Below are positions 25,341 to 50,200 of a DNA stretch of 64,000 nucleotides, in pieces; the stretch's first letter is position 1; every line of letters starts with the position of its first letter. The notes under the pieces were generated by a model. The model was not told the origin of the DNA and ran no database searches. It worked only from the letters and a program-made list of their open reading frames with translations. The DNA is taken from positions 9,732,118-9,796,117 of the forward strand of contig CP099839.1 in the NCBI GenBank assembly GCA_030062745.1, given 5' to 3'. A program made the position numbers and the translations under genes. Origin of the DNA: Capitulum mitella (Eukaryota; Arthropoda; Thecostraca; Pollicipedomorpha; Pollicipedidae).

Positions 25341-26680
25341 CGATCGGCGTCATTTCTTCATGTCCTTTGTGCTGCGATGGCAACCAAAACTGTGCAGGAT
25401 GCACGAAAACGGTAAACGTTTCTCGTTTATTTCTGATTGACGAAACGAAGCCATTTTTGGTCAAGCTCGATCTTCTTTTTGATAGCCGCACGCTCAACTC
25501 GCCGACTCAGCTCAACACATTCAATTTCCATCTGTTCACGGAACTATCTTCGACAGACGAAGCCCGAGCTATGTGTCCAAAAAGCTCGTCGCCCGAGAGG
25601 TGACTCCAAAAGTCCCCGCGTGCCTAGGCGATTCGTAACCCAATCCTCGGACTGTCATTGCTGAGGTTGTACTCGATGATTTTCTACGTCCCAGTTGGCA
25701 CGTGTCTTCAGCAAAACTGGGCGCACGACATAAATCGCCTCAGCAAACAGGATGACGTCAGGTCACAAACCGGCTAGAGTCTTCATTTCATCATAAGAAC
25801 TCATCGGCGTCTTCATTTCACCGTAAAAATCAGGCGTCTCTTTCCTTCGATGGGACATTTGGAAGATTTAACGCCTAAAACTGACTAGCCCTAAGAGGTA
25901 GAGCAATTTATGATGAACTGGTAAAAATGTGACGGTGACAGGTGAATCCAACATGGCACGAAAACAAGTGAGTTTTACATAATTCATGAGAAAAGCTAAG
26001 ATTTTTAGAGATTAATATCAAAAAGCTGACATTTTCCTAGCTTGGACAAATGCCATCATAGGTGCATTGTTTTGATCTGCAATGTGTTGACCAGAGAACA
26101 AATGTTAATTATACATGCAAAGGAACATTCTACGCAGCGTACACACCTAACATGTTGGAACATCAAAACACTGGAGCACAAGGTAGCGCAGATTTGAGAA
26201 CATCATTATCAAACTCTTCCCAGGATGCTGAATACACTGGGCTTATATTTGAGTATTGCTGCATTTAAGCCAATGCATTGTATATTGAGGTGTTTGTGTG
26301 TTGGGGTTAGAGTGCAGTCAGCAGTTAAGGTAATACTGAGGAAAACTTTGAGTGAGGAAAGAGTTACAGTTAATCTCTCTTATCTCCCGATATGTTTTGA
26401 TGTTTGCCTATGTATCGACCACTCGCAATTCGAAGATATGTTGTGGGTACCTGCCTGGTGCTAAGCGTGGCACACAATGCACAACTGCTTCATGTATTTC
26501 TGTTCATCTCCGACATCCAGAGAGCCAGTGAGATACCGGTTTTTTGGTCGTGTGTGCTGCGACAGACAGCAGACAGCGACAACAAGATGCCTGTTTACGA
26601 GGCATCTTGAAATCCAAAGTGGCACTTCGAGCGTCAGCCTTCAGGCTGTTGCCGGATTTGTCTATGATCTCGCTACAGCA
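25341..26680. other. AT-leaning intergenic DNA
   Basis: No gene, RNA or clear repeat was recognised. Confidence 0.4.
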
Positions 26681-28260
26681 CCGCCCTGTCCATGCTTCGG
26701 ACGCAATCGTGCCCTCCCTCAAACGTTATCATCAGCGTCGTCCAGCCAGTGGAGACGCTGGTCTGCCGCAGATGACGCCGGCACGAGACGCCACGGCCTG
26801 CTGCGGCCGGGGCGCGGCGCCGCCGCCGACCGGAACGGCCGGACACGACGGACACGGCGGACACGGCGGACACGGACCCGGCGCGGCACGTCACGCTCTG
26901 ACGGCGTGCGCGAGCGCTCCGCGGCGCTGGCACTTCCGCCACCGACTCGCACGGACGCCTGACTAATCTTTCGCCGTCTGATAGGAGAAAGCATTGTCGG
27001 TTTGGCGGCGATTTTTCAGCCGGCATTTTCGCCCGGTTATGCATGGTTTTGCACCTGGTCTCGAGCATGATGTGCATACAACCTACGGCGTGCCCAGGTG
27101 GCGTAGCACCGCTCCTCGGATTTGATGGGCTCGATAAACTCCTGGCCGAGGAAGAAGTGTTTTGTGACACTGTTGCATGCAACGTTTATTATACTGCATC
27201 TGGCGCTCCACATGCAGATCAGGGAACGCTGCAGTGCGGTTTTTGCCATTTTGGGGCCTGGTACATTGTTTTAGACCTTTAAGTTTTGAGTGTATGACAA
27301 GCCATCTGGTTCTTTACGGCCGGTCATTTCACTGAACCTAAAGCGAGAGACCACTTGCCATTAAAGGAGCTATTAGAGAGCTGCTTTTCTGTTGCATTAT
27401 CGGTTGCATGTCGTACAGCGCATAAACAGCCCGAATTCCAGGCAGCTGGTGGAAGGTATTGCACCCAGGTGCCCCCGGCTTACCGGGCGCCAGGCGGCGT
27501 TTTCCTGAAATTAATCACATTCTACACATATTTCGGAGAGCGTCTCCAATCCACTTTATCATCGAGATGATTTATCGTTGGCTGGTTCCGCAGAGATTGG
27601 CTTGAGGACAGATTACTCATTCGTTCGGACCGTATAATTATCTGCCGCCGCCGTTGCATGACCAAAGTGCTTCCAGTGAGAAGAATTGATTTAATACGTC
27701 GGCGCCATTTGAAGTTGCCCAGCTAACGAGACCCAGGCGCCGATATCCCAGTTATTTAAATCACCATTTTTAACACCTTTCCGCGCCCGCCAGTAAAGGG
27801 CGCCGCACGCTGTTTGGGGGGTCGGCACGCGGCTAACAAAGATGCACCGGCGCCGGGTCGCGGCGCCGCCGGCGCCTGTTCCGCTCCGGCTCTACATCGA
27901 CACTGACAACATACATTAGAAAGGCCCATCATTAAAGTGCATTTACAAGTGCCGGTTATGGGGCGGCCGGCCGGGCGGCGGCCGGGCGGCGCACGTGTGG
28001 GGTCGGCCTCCCGCGCCGGCCCACAAACAGCCGTGTGTTCTGCGTTTACGAGCGGCGCCGACCGGGTCGCCCCCTCCCCTTCCTCCGCCCCGTGCCGCCC
28101 GTGTACCGGGAAGGTCCGGCGGGCGGCGGTGGTCGCGGCGGGGCAGGGGTCACGTGCCTGCCCGCGGCGGCCGGCGGCCGGCCGAGCCGGGACCGGGCGC
28201 CGGCTGCTGGTGAGGTACCGGGCCGGGCGAGTCGACTGATGAGGGCTGCTTTGTGGCGAG
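26681..28260. other. GC-island pair 6 (26.68-27.0 and 27.78-28.26 kb) with intervening DNA
   Basis: Two CpG-rich blocks flank an intermediate segment (27.04-27.77 kb). A 9-bp minisatellite lies in the first. Frames across 27.04-27.28 kb were examined on both strands and match no family I know. Confidence 0.35.
26841..26876. repeat. 9-bp minisatellite, four copies
   Basis: GGACACGGC-type units start at 26841, 26850, 26859 and 26868. Confidence 0.85.
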
Positions 28261-30540
28261 TGTGCCGCGGTCAGTGCACCGCAGTTAAAGATCAGCCGGC
28301 GAGCGGGCCTTGCCAGCTGAATTCCAAGAGATGTCCATCCGCCTTAGAAGTCGGCACTGGATCCGAGTTGGTATGTGATATATATTCGGCGATTTTCGTC
28401 TATGGATGGAAATGCTGGGTCACTGTTATGTGACAAACTCCAGGCCAGGGGTGGAATTTTCCAGAGTTCCTTGTGGATGTATTCCAAAGCCAAGGATTGC
28501 TGTTAAGTCCGGCCAACCATGGTCCCTAAAAATTACAAACACCTCGGATTTCGGCCACTTTATTTTCGAATTCTGGGAAGTCAGATTTTGCTTAATGAAA
28601 AAAATCAGGCCGTATCATGTGCCCCTTGGCTGTACCTAAAAACCTGGTTGGTACCTATATGGTCTAATAAGGCTGAATTTCTGTGATCTGTTTTTTTTAG
28701 TCATGTCGTGGATATCAGTGGACCCACATATCCATGCCTACCTGCTTTCTTTCTACATGTATTAACCTTTCTGTGTTATGAAAGAGCGCAGATATTACTT
28801 CAGGAGTCAGGAGTATTTTTTGGATTGTTGGTGTATAAGCGATATTTTGGTTGCACAAATGTGCTTTATGGGTTCATGTGTACCCGCAAGGAGATATAAA
28901 GTTACCTTCCAGCTCCAGGCAAGTGCTATGGTTTGTATGTCTGGACCATCTGTCAATTAAAGGAAAGACTTCATCCTGATTTATTTTTCAGAATCAGATT
29001 CAACTGGCCAAAAAGTTTCGCTGATCACGTTTTCGGTGCTCAGTTTTCTAACACATGGCCACAGCAGCCCAACCATGAAATCAATCAAAACTGTTTTCTG
29101 GTGTTACCCATCGGTGATAACGATTACGAGTCCTCCGTTAACGTTTACTGGCCTGTAGCGTTTCGAATTGTTCTGCATCAACTGCCAACATAACACGAAT
29201 AAAGAGGACGCAAGGGAAATTTGTTGGAAACCATTTTAAACTAATTCAAAAGAGAGTTTTGGGACGGACTGTTCTAAATCGATTTATAAAACTACAAGCC
29301 ATAGTTTGGGTACCTCAGTTTTGATTTCAAACAGACGTTTTAACTACAGCATTCTCATGAAGATCAATGAGAACAGAATCAAACAAATTTGCGAGTTCGA
29401 GGAAGAAAAATGAAAGGAGCAATTGAGAGGCAAAACTAGTAACCTTTTCCCGCACTACAAAATAACCCAATGAGCACACGTCATCTCTTTCGGCTTGTGC
29501 TGTCTAGCTCCCCAAAACATCAGAAGTCCTATGAATTATCGGTTAATCGTAAAGCAACGCAATCGAGCCATTATCACCGCTTTCATGTGCCGTTCTCGCG
29601 ATCACTACGTGGCTCTAGATGCAGTATCTTTGCTCATCTGCGAGAGAATATAAGGGCAATCACCTCTGTAACGCTCAATATGCTGTCGTAACTAACCAAA
29701 TTTGTCAGCCGCAGCGCACGTTGGGATATATCGTACGGTGTTGTCATGATACCATGCAATATTTGCACATTAATGCGCGCTGTAATGCGTTATATCGCCG
29801 TGATAAAGACCTCGCCATGTGCTCTTTCTACTAAAGAGAGTCTCGGTGCGACGGAGATCGTAGCCTTCTTGTCCTAAAGATACAGATCCGCGTGGGGCGT
29901 CCTGGCATGCGGATTGGGACGTGCTGAAAACTGCTCTCTACGACACTCTGCCTCAGTAGATTTGGAATGCTGTCACGATTCGTGTCCGAAACGGCCGCAC
30001 TCCTCCTGCTCACAGCCATCCCGGCTCTTTATTGGATCACTAACCGCCCTGCCGACAGAGCTGTCTCATCTCGGACACTGTGCAGGCACAACGTCATAGG
30101 GTGCCTGACCCACCCGAGATCAGTGTACTCGCCGCCGCGAGTTAACATGACAATTATACGTTAAGGCGAAGATTATCATCCAGTTCAAGGATGCAGACCA
30201 TTGCATGGCTCGTACAGGACTTGCGAGGAATTTAGAATAGGTGGCATTACCGCCAGCATCCGTCCACTCCTTTAAACCGAGAAACGCTAATGCCAATACC
30301 TAGACTCGATTTGCGTTTCATCTCCCGCTTAATTGACGGTACGTCACCATATAGAGCCAGTCGGGCACGCCGAAAACTCCGCCGATCACGAGAAATTCCA
30401 GAAAACGCCGCGCAGTGTCATCCTGGCCGCGGCGTGGGCTTGCAGTAACGCTTCTCCCGCGTCATGCTAATACCCTCTATTCATGTAATTTCTCCTAAGC
30501 ACTTATAAACTAGCTATCAATTACTGGAGCTAGTAAAAGT
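28261..30540. other. AT-leaning intergenic DNA
   Basis: I see nothing gene-like. Composition becomes mixed toward 29.9-30.4 kb. Confidence 0.4.
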
Positions 30541-32260
30541 AATTGTTGTCTGCAGGGCCGCGTCTGGCGCGTGCCGCCGGGCGATTACGCCGCGCGCGGC
30601 GACCGCCGGTCGCGCGAGCCGCCTGCCCGCCGCATTAGCTCCATTAATTGACCGCCCCCCGCCCCCCGCCCCGCTGGTCGGCCCAGGTGCCAATCACAAA
30701 GGAGCCGCAGACGCGAGGCGGCCGAGCGCGCGGCGCCGGCGTCGACGGCCCGCCGTATAACGTTACAGTGTCCATACGGCTGACGATAATTGTTCCGTAG
30801 CACGCAAGGCAGCGCGGTCGGTATGCGGCCGCAAAAACTCGCCGCGGCGAAAGAAGAATGGAATTCGCGGGCAGGCGCATGGCCGCCACATCGGCTGAAT
30901 ATCAATAGAGCGAGGTGTGAAGCCGGCGCGCTGGGACGGCCCACAGCCCCAATTACTGCGCAGGAGACGGAGGCCGGGGAAAGGGCCGTGCTTGGCACAG
31001 AGTGCAGTATGGGCTGCAGGGACGGGCAGCCGTAGGACGGGCTCGGCTGTTTCTTGGCTACGGGAACCGGGATCAGTTGTGCATGACCGCGCGGTCTTGC
31101 CTTCCCGCGATGCTCTGCGCGATAGGTCGCGACGCTTCGTAGCCACATCTGGTCCGCCTTTGAAGCGAAACAGTGGAAATAAATGCAGACTGAGGTCAGA
31201 ACGCCGGAGAACACCGGAAAACAAAAAAAGAAAAAGGACACGAAAATGAAGAGGTTAAAAAGGATTAAGTTGTGTTCCTGGTAATCTGCACACTCATGCA
31301 GAAAACTAAGATTATGACGGTGTACAGCATCGGCTGAAGTATAGCATGCCAAATATATAAGAAGAAAAACAATATCTCATGAATGCAAAAAGTGAAAAAG
31401 TGGTTGGCAAGCAAAGGGCTTGCCTGCAAAACGGCATACCGAGGTAAAGGAGCGCTGAAGTCAGTGAGATTTGGATGAGACAGTAAGAAGGAAATGCATG
31501 GTGAGAGAGAGAGAGATCACGCAAGAAAGACGGCGGCGCCGCGAGGGTCCCGATCGGGCCGAGTTTAGGTCAGTAAAAGTGACAGGCCGGCCGGCGCCTC
31601 TGCTCCGTCGGCGGCGGTGGGACGGATGAGCGGCTTTCACGGGAAATTCCTCGCCTGACGAGCGGCCGATGGCTCCCGACGCTAGTGACAGACAGGCCCG
31701 GAGCGCGCCGGCCGGCCGGATTAGGCGCGCTTCACACGTGGCCGCCGCGCGCCCTGCACGGCTGGCGCCGCGCTGCGAACGCCGCGCTCCGTTCAGGGTC
31801 GGCGCCGGGTCGCGGCGGCGGCCCGGCGGCGGCCGCCGCGACAGCTGGAGGTCACCGGCTCGGTCTGAGCCCTGATCGGCGGCGGCGGCGGCCCGGCGCC
31901 CGCGGTGCCGCCTTCCAGTCCGCCCACCGATCTCGCCCGTCGCTCGGCGCCCGGATCGATCAGGCGGGGCCGGGCTCGGAGCCGAGACGGGCCGCAGACG
32001 GGCTTTGAGCGGCTGCAGACGGACGCCAGACGGCTGCAGATGGACGCCAGGCGGCCGCGGACGGACACCGGGCGGGCGCAGACTGAGAGCTGGTGCCTCC
32101 CCGGAGGTGACTGGGCAGCGCAGACCGTACGGTGCAGGCAGCCGCGGCCGCAGCTTCTGAGCTGACCGCCGACACCTGTCGGAAGCAACACTGACTGCAG
32201 AACGGTGCAGAGCTGACACCCTGATGCCTGCAGATTCTCAGTTGCGGGCTGCTGTAGAGA
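30541..32260. other. GC-island pair 7 (30.54-31.14 and 31.52-32.24 kb)
   Basis: Strongly CpG-rich blocks flank an AT-rich gap (31.2-31.5 kb). They contain a 21-bp minisatellite. A 250-codon open frame on the minus strand across 31461-32219 is Arg/Pro-rich, and its apparent 7-residue repeat is just the translated minisatellite, so it is not annotated as a gene. Confidence 0.4.
31989..32094. repeat. 21-bp minisatellite, five copies
   Basis: Units of the type CGGCTGCAGACGGACGCCAG start at 31989, 32010, 32031, 32052 and 32073, with no indels and moderate divergence. Confidence 0.85.
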
Positions 32261-33369
32261 CGTCGTCATGCAGATGACGACGAGAACAAGGCACACCGTA
32301 TACCGGGCGCATACCGAGGCGCATGATGCTACAGAAATGCACGGAAGAAGTCTTTTAACGCAAAGAGATTTAGTATCTATAGCTGCTTAGGCTTCAAGCC
32401 ATTAGGAGTTCTGCTCGGCAAACTGGATTAGCACGCCTACTCTGGAGACGAACTCTCCTGTCACCTACAGATTTCCAACTCCTTTAATTGAAAAGTGCCG
32501 TCCGGCATGACGATTATCAAACCCAGTCTGCAATAAGGTCGTAAGGGCGTTTTCGGCTAATAAGACCATGCCGCACAGCAAAGGCTGGCGCAACTATGCA
32601 AGACGCTCGCCCACGGGCCGCATAGTCATGCACCAACTGAGGACTCAATTTTCGCTTTTCTCCTAATCATGGCATTTAACCATACTCGTATGACAGCGGC
32701 GAAGCAGGTAGGCGTCGCCAGAGATCGGTCGATATGTTCGGGCCACAGCCCCATTTGCCGGACTATTTGGCACTAATTAAAAACACATTTGCCGGGCGCC
32801 CATTACACTGGTCGGCGTTGCTTTTGTACACAACGGATTGGAGCGATAGCGCGATAGCATCTCGGCCGGCCTGTGTCCGGTAATGGCAGCACTGGAACAA
32901 GGCGCTGATGAGCCGCCGCGGCGTGTAATTACGATCCGTCCGGCGTCCGGGACGCCCCCCAACAAAGGCGACTCCACGCCGCCAATAAAACTGCTAATGC
33001 GATTTTTCGCCGGCGTTTGCATGCAGCGGACGGCGACGGCCGATTGGCAGTGATGCATGGCGGACAAAACCAATAAACCACTGTTTGTCGATCGGCGCGC
33101 GACAACCGGCGCGCGGCGGCCGCGCTCGGCCGTGCAGTCGCCGCCGGCTGCATTCTTGTGCGGCGACGCAGTCACCCGTACAGGGCCGCCGAAGCACGCA
33201 TACGCGATGAGACCGGCGACAATTAATGGCGAATCGGCGGCGTTCGTGTTAATCCCGCGCCGCTGTCAACGCCTCCTCTTTCCATTCGCTTATCGCCGCG
33301 CTAATTACGAACATCTGGAATGCCGGCGGCCCGAGGCTCGACTAGCGTCTCCCTAATCTGGCCACTTGT
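32261..33369. promoter_or_regulatory. Candidate regulatory block downstream of KLF
   Basis: Mixed DNA combines GC-rich stretches with many AT-rich words in unique sequence, including CTAATTAAAA, CCAATAAAACTGC, AATTAATGG, CTAATTACG and CATTAATCA. It has no low-complexity runs and no coding potential. Such texture is typical of conserved non-coding elements near developmental genes, but conservation cannot be seen from one sequence. Confidence 0.3.
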
Positions 33370-33966
33370 CAAACGAATTTAATGGCATGGAAATGTCAAA
33401 CGCCACTAACCGATACAATGTGTCATTAATCAACACAAGGCCAGTTTTTAGGTTAACAATGTGTTCATGACCAAATTCGAGCTTTGGATGTTGGTACTAA
33501 GCTTGGGTGATGAAAGTCAACTACGCTTTCGATGAAGATGTATTTTAAAATATCTAAAACACAACAAACTCTACACGCAGTATCAAAATAATGTTCATAT
33601 TTACAATCAACATCGACAAATATCACTAATGCGCGCACTAGGTAGATCGAAACCCGCAACGGTTTCAACGGAGTATTTCTAAGACTACCATCTTGTGTCT
33701 TAAATACAGCAATATGGAGACATATCTCCTGCGCAACATACATACTTATGGTATTGCCTTTTCTCGTATTAGAACTTTGCACGTCAACATCTCCACTTGA
33801 TATAGCCTTCCGCATCACGGAAACGTGGGATGATTGGCACTCTCTCTCTCCGGACGACTCTAGGGAGATCATTGATAGTCACTCTCCATCACAAAGTGCT
33901 CCCGCTCGGATCACAGATTTAAGAGGGTGGGATCATGGCTGGCCTGCGCACGCGCGGCGACGCGCC
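33370..33966 (-). other. Probable KLF 3' untranslated region / 3' flank
   Basis: After the TGA at 33967 the sequence turns AT-rich, as expected for a 3' UTR. No canonical AATAAA was seen on the minus strand here. An ATTAAA variant lies at 33383-33378, which would give a UTR of roughly 600 bases. The true cleavage site is not established. Confidence 0.3.
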
Positions 33967-46089
<12,123 letters not shown>

Positions 46090-46125
46090 CTGCTGTATCT
46101 CGGAGCTCTCCATTGTCTGCAACAT
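46090..46125 (-). CDS. KLF-family factor, exon 1 (12-codon first coding exon)
   Basis: On the minus strand, ATG at 46125-46123 opens MLQTMESSEIQQ. A CAG then meets a consensus donor, GTGAGTGC (46089-46082). Codon 12 is complete at the donor, so phase 0 joins it directly to GTA TGG at the exon 2 acceptor, giving ...[13 protein letters not shown]. An in-frame TGA at 46192-46194 lies upstream and no other ATG intervenes, so this is the first in-frame ATG; a second Met is at codon 5. It lies in a CpG island with promoter-like motifs just upstream. A very short first coding exon before a long intron fits a developmental transcription factor. The link to exon 2 rests on phase, splice sites, strand and the lack of any other coding sequence between. 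No transcript was seen. Confidence 0.72.
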
Positions 46126-46480
46126 CGGTGAGGGTGCGGGTGGACGCCTGTGCCAGCGCGCGAGCACCTGAGCCACTGCGCGTGCCACCGATCAGGGCGT
46201 GCGCGCGCCACGAGTCTCATACAGCCGTCGGTCGGTCAGGCGGCGGCGGCGGCGGCGGCGCGCGCGCGGCGCTCCCGTTGCACCTGCACATTACTCAACA
46301 CAGCCAGCAGGTGTAGCGGCTGGGCGGCCACCGCGCGCCGCCGCCGCGCCGGCGCGCCCTGACGTCACCGCCGACCAATCAGCGCCGGAGGTCAGCGCGC
46401 GCCGGCCAATCGCCGGCCAGATCGAATCGCCGGCAAGCGGTGCACATTCATTCATAGCAGCCAAAAATCTCGGCGGACGC
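46126..46480 (-). promoter_or_regulatory. Candidate KLF promoter: CpG island with CRE and two CCAAT boxes
   Basis: The sequence just upstream of exon 1 is extremely CpG-rich and has no TATA box at a plausible distance. It contains a full palindromic cAMP-response element, TGACGTCA, at 46360-46367. Two CCAAT boxes follow at 46375-46379 and 46406-46410, both in plus orientation and 31 bp apart. Three helical turns is a typical NF-Y double-box spacing. The motifs lie about 235-285 bp upstream of the ATG. CRE plus CCAAT in a CpG island is characteristic of TATA-less animal promoters. The transcription start cannot be placed from sequence. The island continues to about 46990 and could also be bidirectional. 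Confidence 0.55.
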
Positions 46481-46860
46481 TCTCCTGCAGTCGACCGCTG
46501 CACGCGCCGCCGGCCTGCCGCCGCCGCCGGACGGGAAAACCGACGACATCCGGCGCGCGCTCCGGGGCCGTCCGCCCAGGACCCTTCCGAACACGGCCCG
46601 CCCATGCCCGCGCTCGCCCCCAGCCGCCGACGCCGGCCCGCCGACCGTCTGGCACGGCGCCGGCGGCTGCAGGGTGGTCGCGGGTCGGCCGGGGAGCCGC
46701 GGTCCGGTGCCGTCCGGCCGGCCCGGCCCGGTCACGATGCACAGATAGAGGGCCGCGCCGGCGCCCCGGCCCGCCGCCGGCGCCGCTATCGGTACGCATC
46801 TCGGCGTAGGGGTGTGTCCGAGGTACGAGGCTGATGATCCGGCGGATGCTCCGAGCGGAG

Positions 46861-46979
46861 AAGGCCGACGCTCGCGCCGCGGGAAGGCCGACGATCGCTT
46901 GGCGAAGGAAGGCCGACTCTCGCTAGGTGGGACGGCCGATACTCGTTTGGTGGCAAGGCCGACTCTCGCTTGCCGAGGA
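46861..46979. repeat. Degenerate 23-25 bp minisatellite, five copies
   Basis: AAGGCCGAC-type unit starts lie at 46861, 46884, 46909, 46932 and 46955. Each is followed by a (C/A)TCGC or CTCG core. The array lies at the upstream edge of the KLF promoter island. Confidence 0.8.
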
Positions 46980-46989
46980 ACGCGGCGTA

Positions 46990-48112
46990 TGCCCAGCTAA
47001 CAAGAGGCACTAGCCAGGGACTAAACTGATCCCCGAAACTGCAACGTAGGATAGGAATAAATCGAGGCCAGAGAAACGCTGCACAAAACCCAGAAACTAC
47101 AATGAACGTCAGAAACAAATCCGAGACTGCGACGGGCGACATGAAAGTACCGATCACCGCGGTGAGCAGGCGAAAATTGTGAGTAGCGATTCGGGGCGAT
47201 TACCCGATGCAAAAGGTGCTTAGAATGAACGGGTAGCATAATCGGACCACAACAAATGGTCCATTTTTTTCTTTCGGTGTGTTTGTGTCAGGAGGATATA
47301 ACATTTCAGCTTTTGTTAACAACAGATCTGTGATACTCTTCGCTAAGTTTCGACAAAACGCTCATGATTTCCAACGAACAGCAAATAAACACTTCGTGCA
47401 CTGCACTCTGATATTGCACTTGCTTAAAAGTGCATATTCTTAAGTTCTTCAAAGCATAATGAATCGGTTAACAAACCACGATTGATATAAATTTGCTGCG
47501 ATGATGGTGATTCAAATACGCAATTGTTTGCACAGAGGTCGGCGCTACCAACATCAAACACCTTTAGTTCGACCATTACTCGAGCACTGAGCCTCTAAAT
47601 CTTTCGTATAATTTTGTATCAATTTACGCTACCTTTTCTAGCGCTCCCCGCATTTCTTTACATCTCCATAACTGTGGTAGGCGCTTTCGATATATTAGGC
47701 ATAACAGAGACAATGACATACTTTTCGTTTTTGTCCGAATCATTGCATTTTAGTTTGACACCACTTGATAGTTAAATGCTACCAACAAACCATGAATTAG
47801 CCGTAGGCAACAACTCCCATATCTTTTTGGTAGGTATTTGGAAAGACACCTGAAAGACCTGGGCGATAATTTTCATCTGTTTGCTTTGATACCGGCAACG
47901 AGATGACAAACAAGTTCTAGCCATGCGTTTTTTATTCGGGGCTGGATCACAAGGAAGGAAAATGGAAATGTCAGTTGTTTTGAGCATTAATACACATTTT
48001 CGCCCCACCTACCAGCAGATACTGTGTATATTTGTGTATGGGTGTTTACCGCGTATATCCCTGATACACGCAAAGACCAAAGGCGATTAACACTCAAATA
48101 AGCGAGAAACAT
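46990..48112. other. AT-leaning DNA upstream of KLF
   Basis: No gene or clear repeat was recognised before the purine tract. Confidence 0.4.
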
Positions 48113-48389
<277 letters not shown>

Positions 48390-48699
48390 TGCAGGTCGGT
48401 CGTTTTCGACAGCGTGCCAGCAGTCGCGCACTGCACTGGGATGCCTGATTTATCCCGCCATTGTCCTAGCGCTCACCTCAGAAACGTCCAATGAAACCAA
48501 GCCTTCAATGTCCGGCATAAAGATGAAAGGAATGCAGTTCTTTGATGGTTATCATTGTCAAACCTCGCCAAATGGACAGATATATCGGTGTCATTGTGGC
48601 CCATCTAAATCTGCTCCCACTTCAGCCGTCTTAACGTCACCTTGGTCCGAATGGCAGCAGATTAGAGCGGCCCGAGTGCCTGTCATGGCTCGTATTGAG

Positions 48700-48960
48700 G
48701 TCCCGAATACGTAATGCAGTCTGCGCCTCTCTTGATCATAGCATTCCGGCCGTGCCAGTGAGCGGCCGGCGGCGCGGCGCCGCTCGCGTGTGGCAAATGG
48801 TCTCTGCAGGCCGCCCCCGCTGGCGGCCGTCGGCCCCGCCGGGAGGGGTCGGCGGCGGCGGGGGGGGGGGAGCCGGTGACCCGACGCGGCCACCGACTGC
48901 GTCGCACACAGCGCCCCCGCTGCCACCGGCGACGACCAGCGGCCGCCGCCGTCACAAATA
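48700..48960. other. GC/CpG island 8 with poly-G
   Basis: A short CpG-rich block holds eleven consecutive G at 48860-48870. No exon is supported. Confidence 0.4.
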
Positions 48961-50200
48961 TAGTAAAACAAACAGTATTTCGCGGCTTTAAGCGGACCTG
49001 CGCGTAAGTTATCTTTATTGACCGTAACTCGCCGTTAAACGGATTACCGTGCGATGCCACCCTGGGAGGACATGGTTTATCATAGAAGATTACACACATA
49101 CATCCAAATCAGCTTTCTTTAGCGACCGGCGCGCGACCCCACCGAAGTGCCACGCGGGTACCTGGGCGCCCGGCCGTGCCGGCGGCGGTCAGAGCGATAA
49201 CTCAGAACCAGCCTAATTTAGCAATAAGCCTGCCAAAGCGGATACCTTTAAGGCACTGGTGGGCCGAACCTCTCTCCAAAATAGCACCTTTGCACAGAAT
49301 GATGAAACCATGTAGCTAAATTAGATTTTCATTATCGTCATCCCTCTCGAAGGTCTTCGGCCCCTTCGCTGGAGCTAGCTTTTATTGCCAGGGACGGAGA
49401 GGTGGCGTACCATGATATAAGAATGGGCGTGGAGAAGCGCAGGACCAAATGAAGTTACGGACGTATTTCACGTCGGTGCCGACCCACACCACCTCACTCT
49501 GCAGCTTAAATCTTCATTGGTGGTCGGCGGCGGCCTGCCCGGGGTCGTTACTAGTAATTAAGATAATTTGTTAAAAGAGATCGGCGGCGCCCGAGGGCTG
49601 GCGGGGCCTATCGCACCTCCAGATGGAGCGATTAGAACGCCCGGAGGGTATGCAACGGGCAGTATTTGCCCAGTCATCGGCCCTGGCTGCCAGAAAAAAA
49701 GGCTAGCCCTCATCTCGCTGGCCTGGGCACGCGCCGATCGATGTGATTTAAGACGGAGGCTATAACAAGCTAGTAAAACTGTAAGAACAGAGGTTTCCGC
49801 CTGAACTACTACGATTTAATGTTTTCAATCGCTGGCGGATCCATAAAAGGTGCTAACGGGGTCCAAATTTCCATTCGTGTAACCTAACCCACCTCCACAT
49901 ATCGATTTCTCCTCGGATTTCCGTCATTTCTTTTCGCCATTTTTGAAAAAGAACAGTATATAAACCACATTTTTTCGAAAACAAAATGCCTACGATTTTT
50001 GTCTGAAGAAGGTGTGGCAGAGAGATATATTGACCCCGGTTTTCCAAATAAAAGGGTCGGATCATGGTCTCAATGGTCGCAACGGAGCCACCCCTTCCTT
50101 CAGTTTATGTTTTTCTTGTTTACCGACATCCTTTAACTTATTTGTGGCATAATGGTTTTGTCAACGTTTGAAAACAGAAAACGGAACCTGCTCTCTGAAA
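48961..50200. promoter_or_regulatory. Candidate regulatory block with KLF-type motifs
   Basis: Unique mixed-composition DNA has many TAAT/AATTA words. GGGCGTGG (49425-49432) and CCCACACC (49483-49490) are both KLF/Sp-type GC/CACCC boxes within 66 bp. The block lies about 3.3 kb upstream of KLF exon 1. Autoregulation is conceivable but purely inferential. Confidence 0.28.

Noticed and set aside
27043-27282. Opposed open frames between two islands
   Set aside because: Neither translation matches a known family, and both are short.
47405-47435. ATTGCACTTG, resembling a miR-92 family seed
   Set aside because: The match ends after the seed and the flanks do not form a hairpin.
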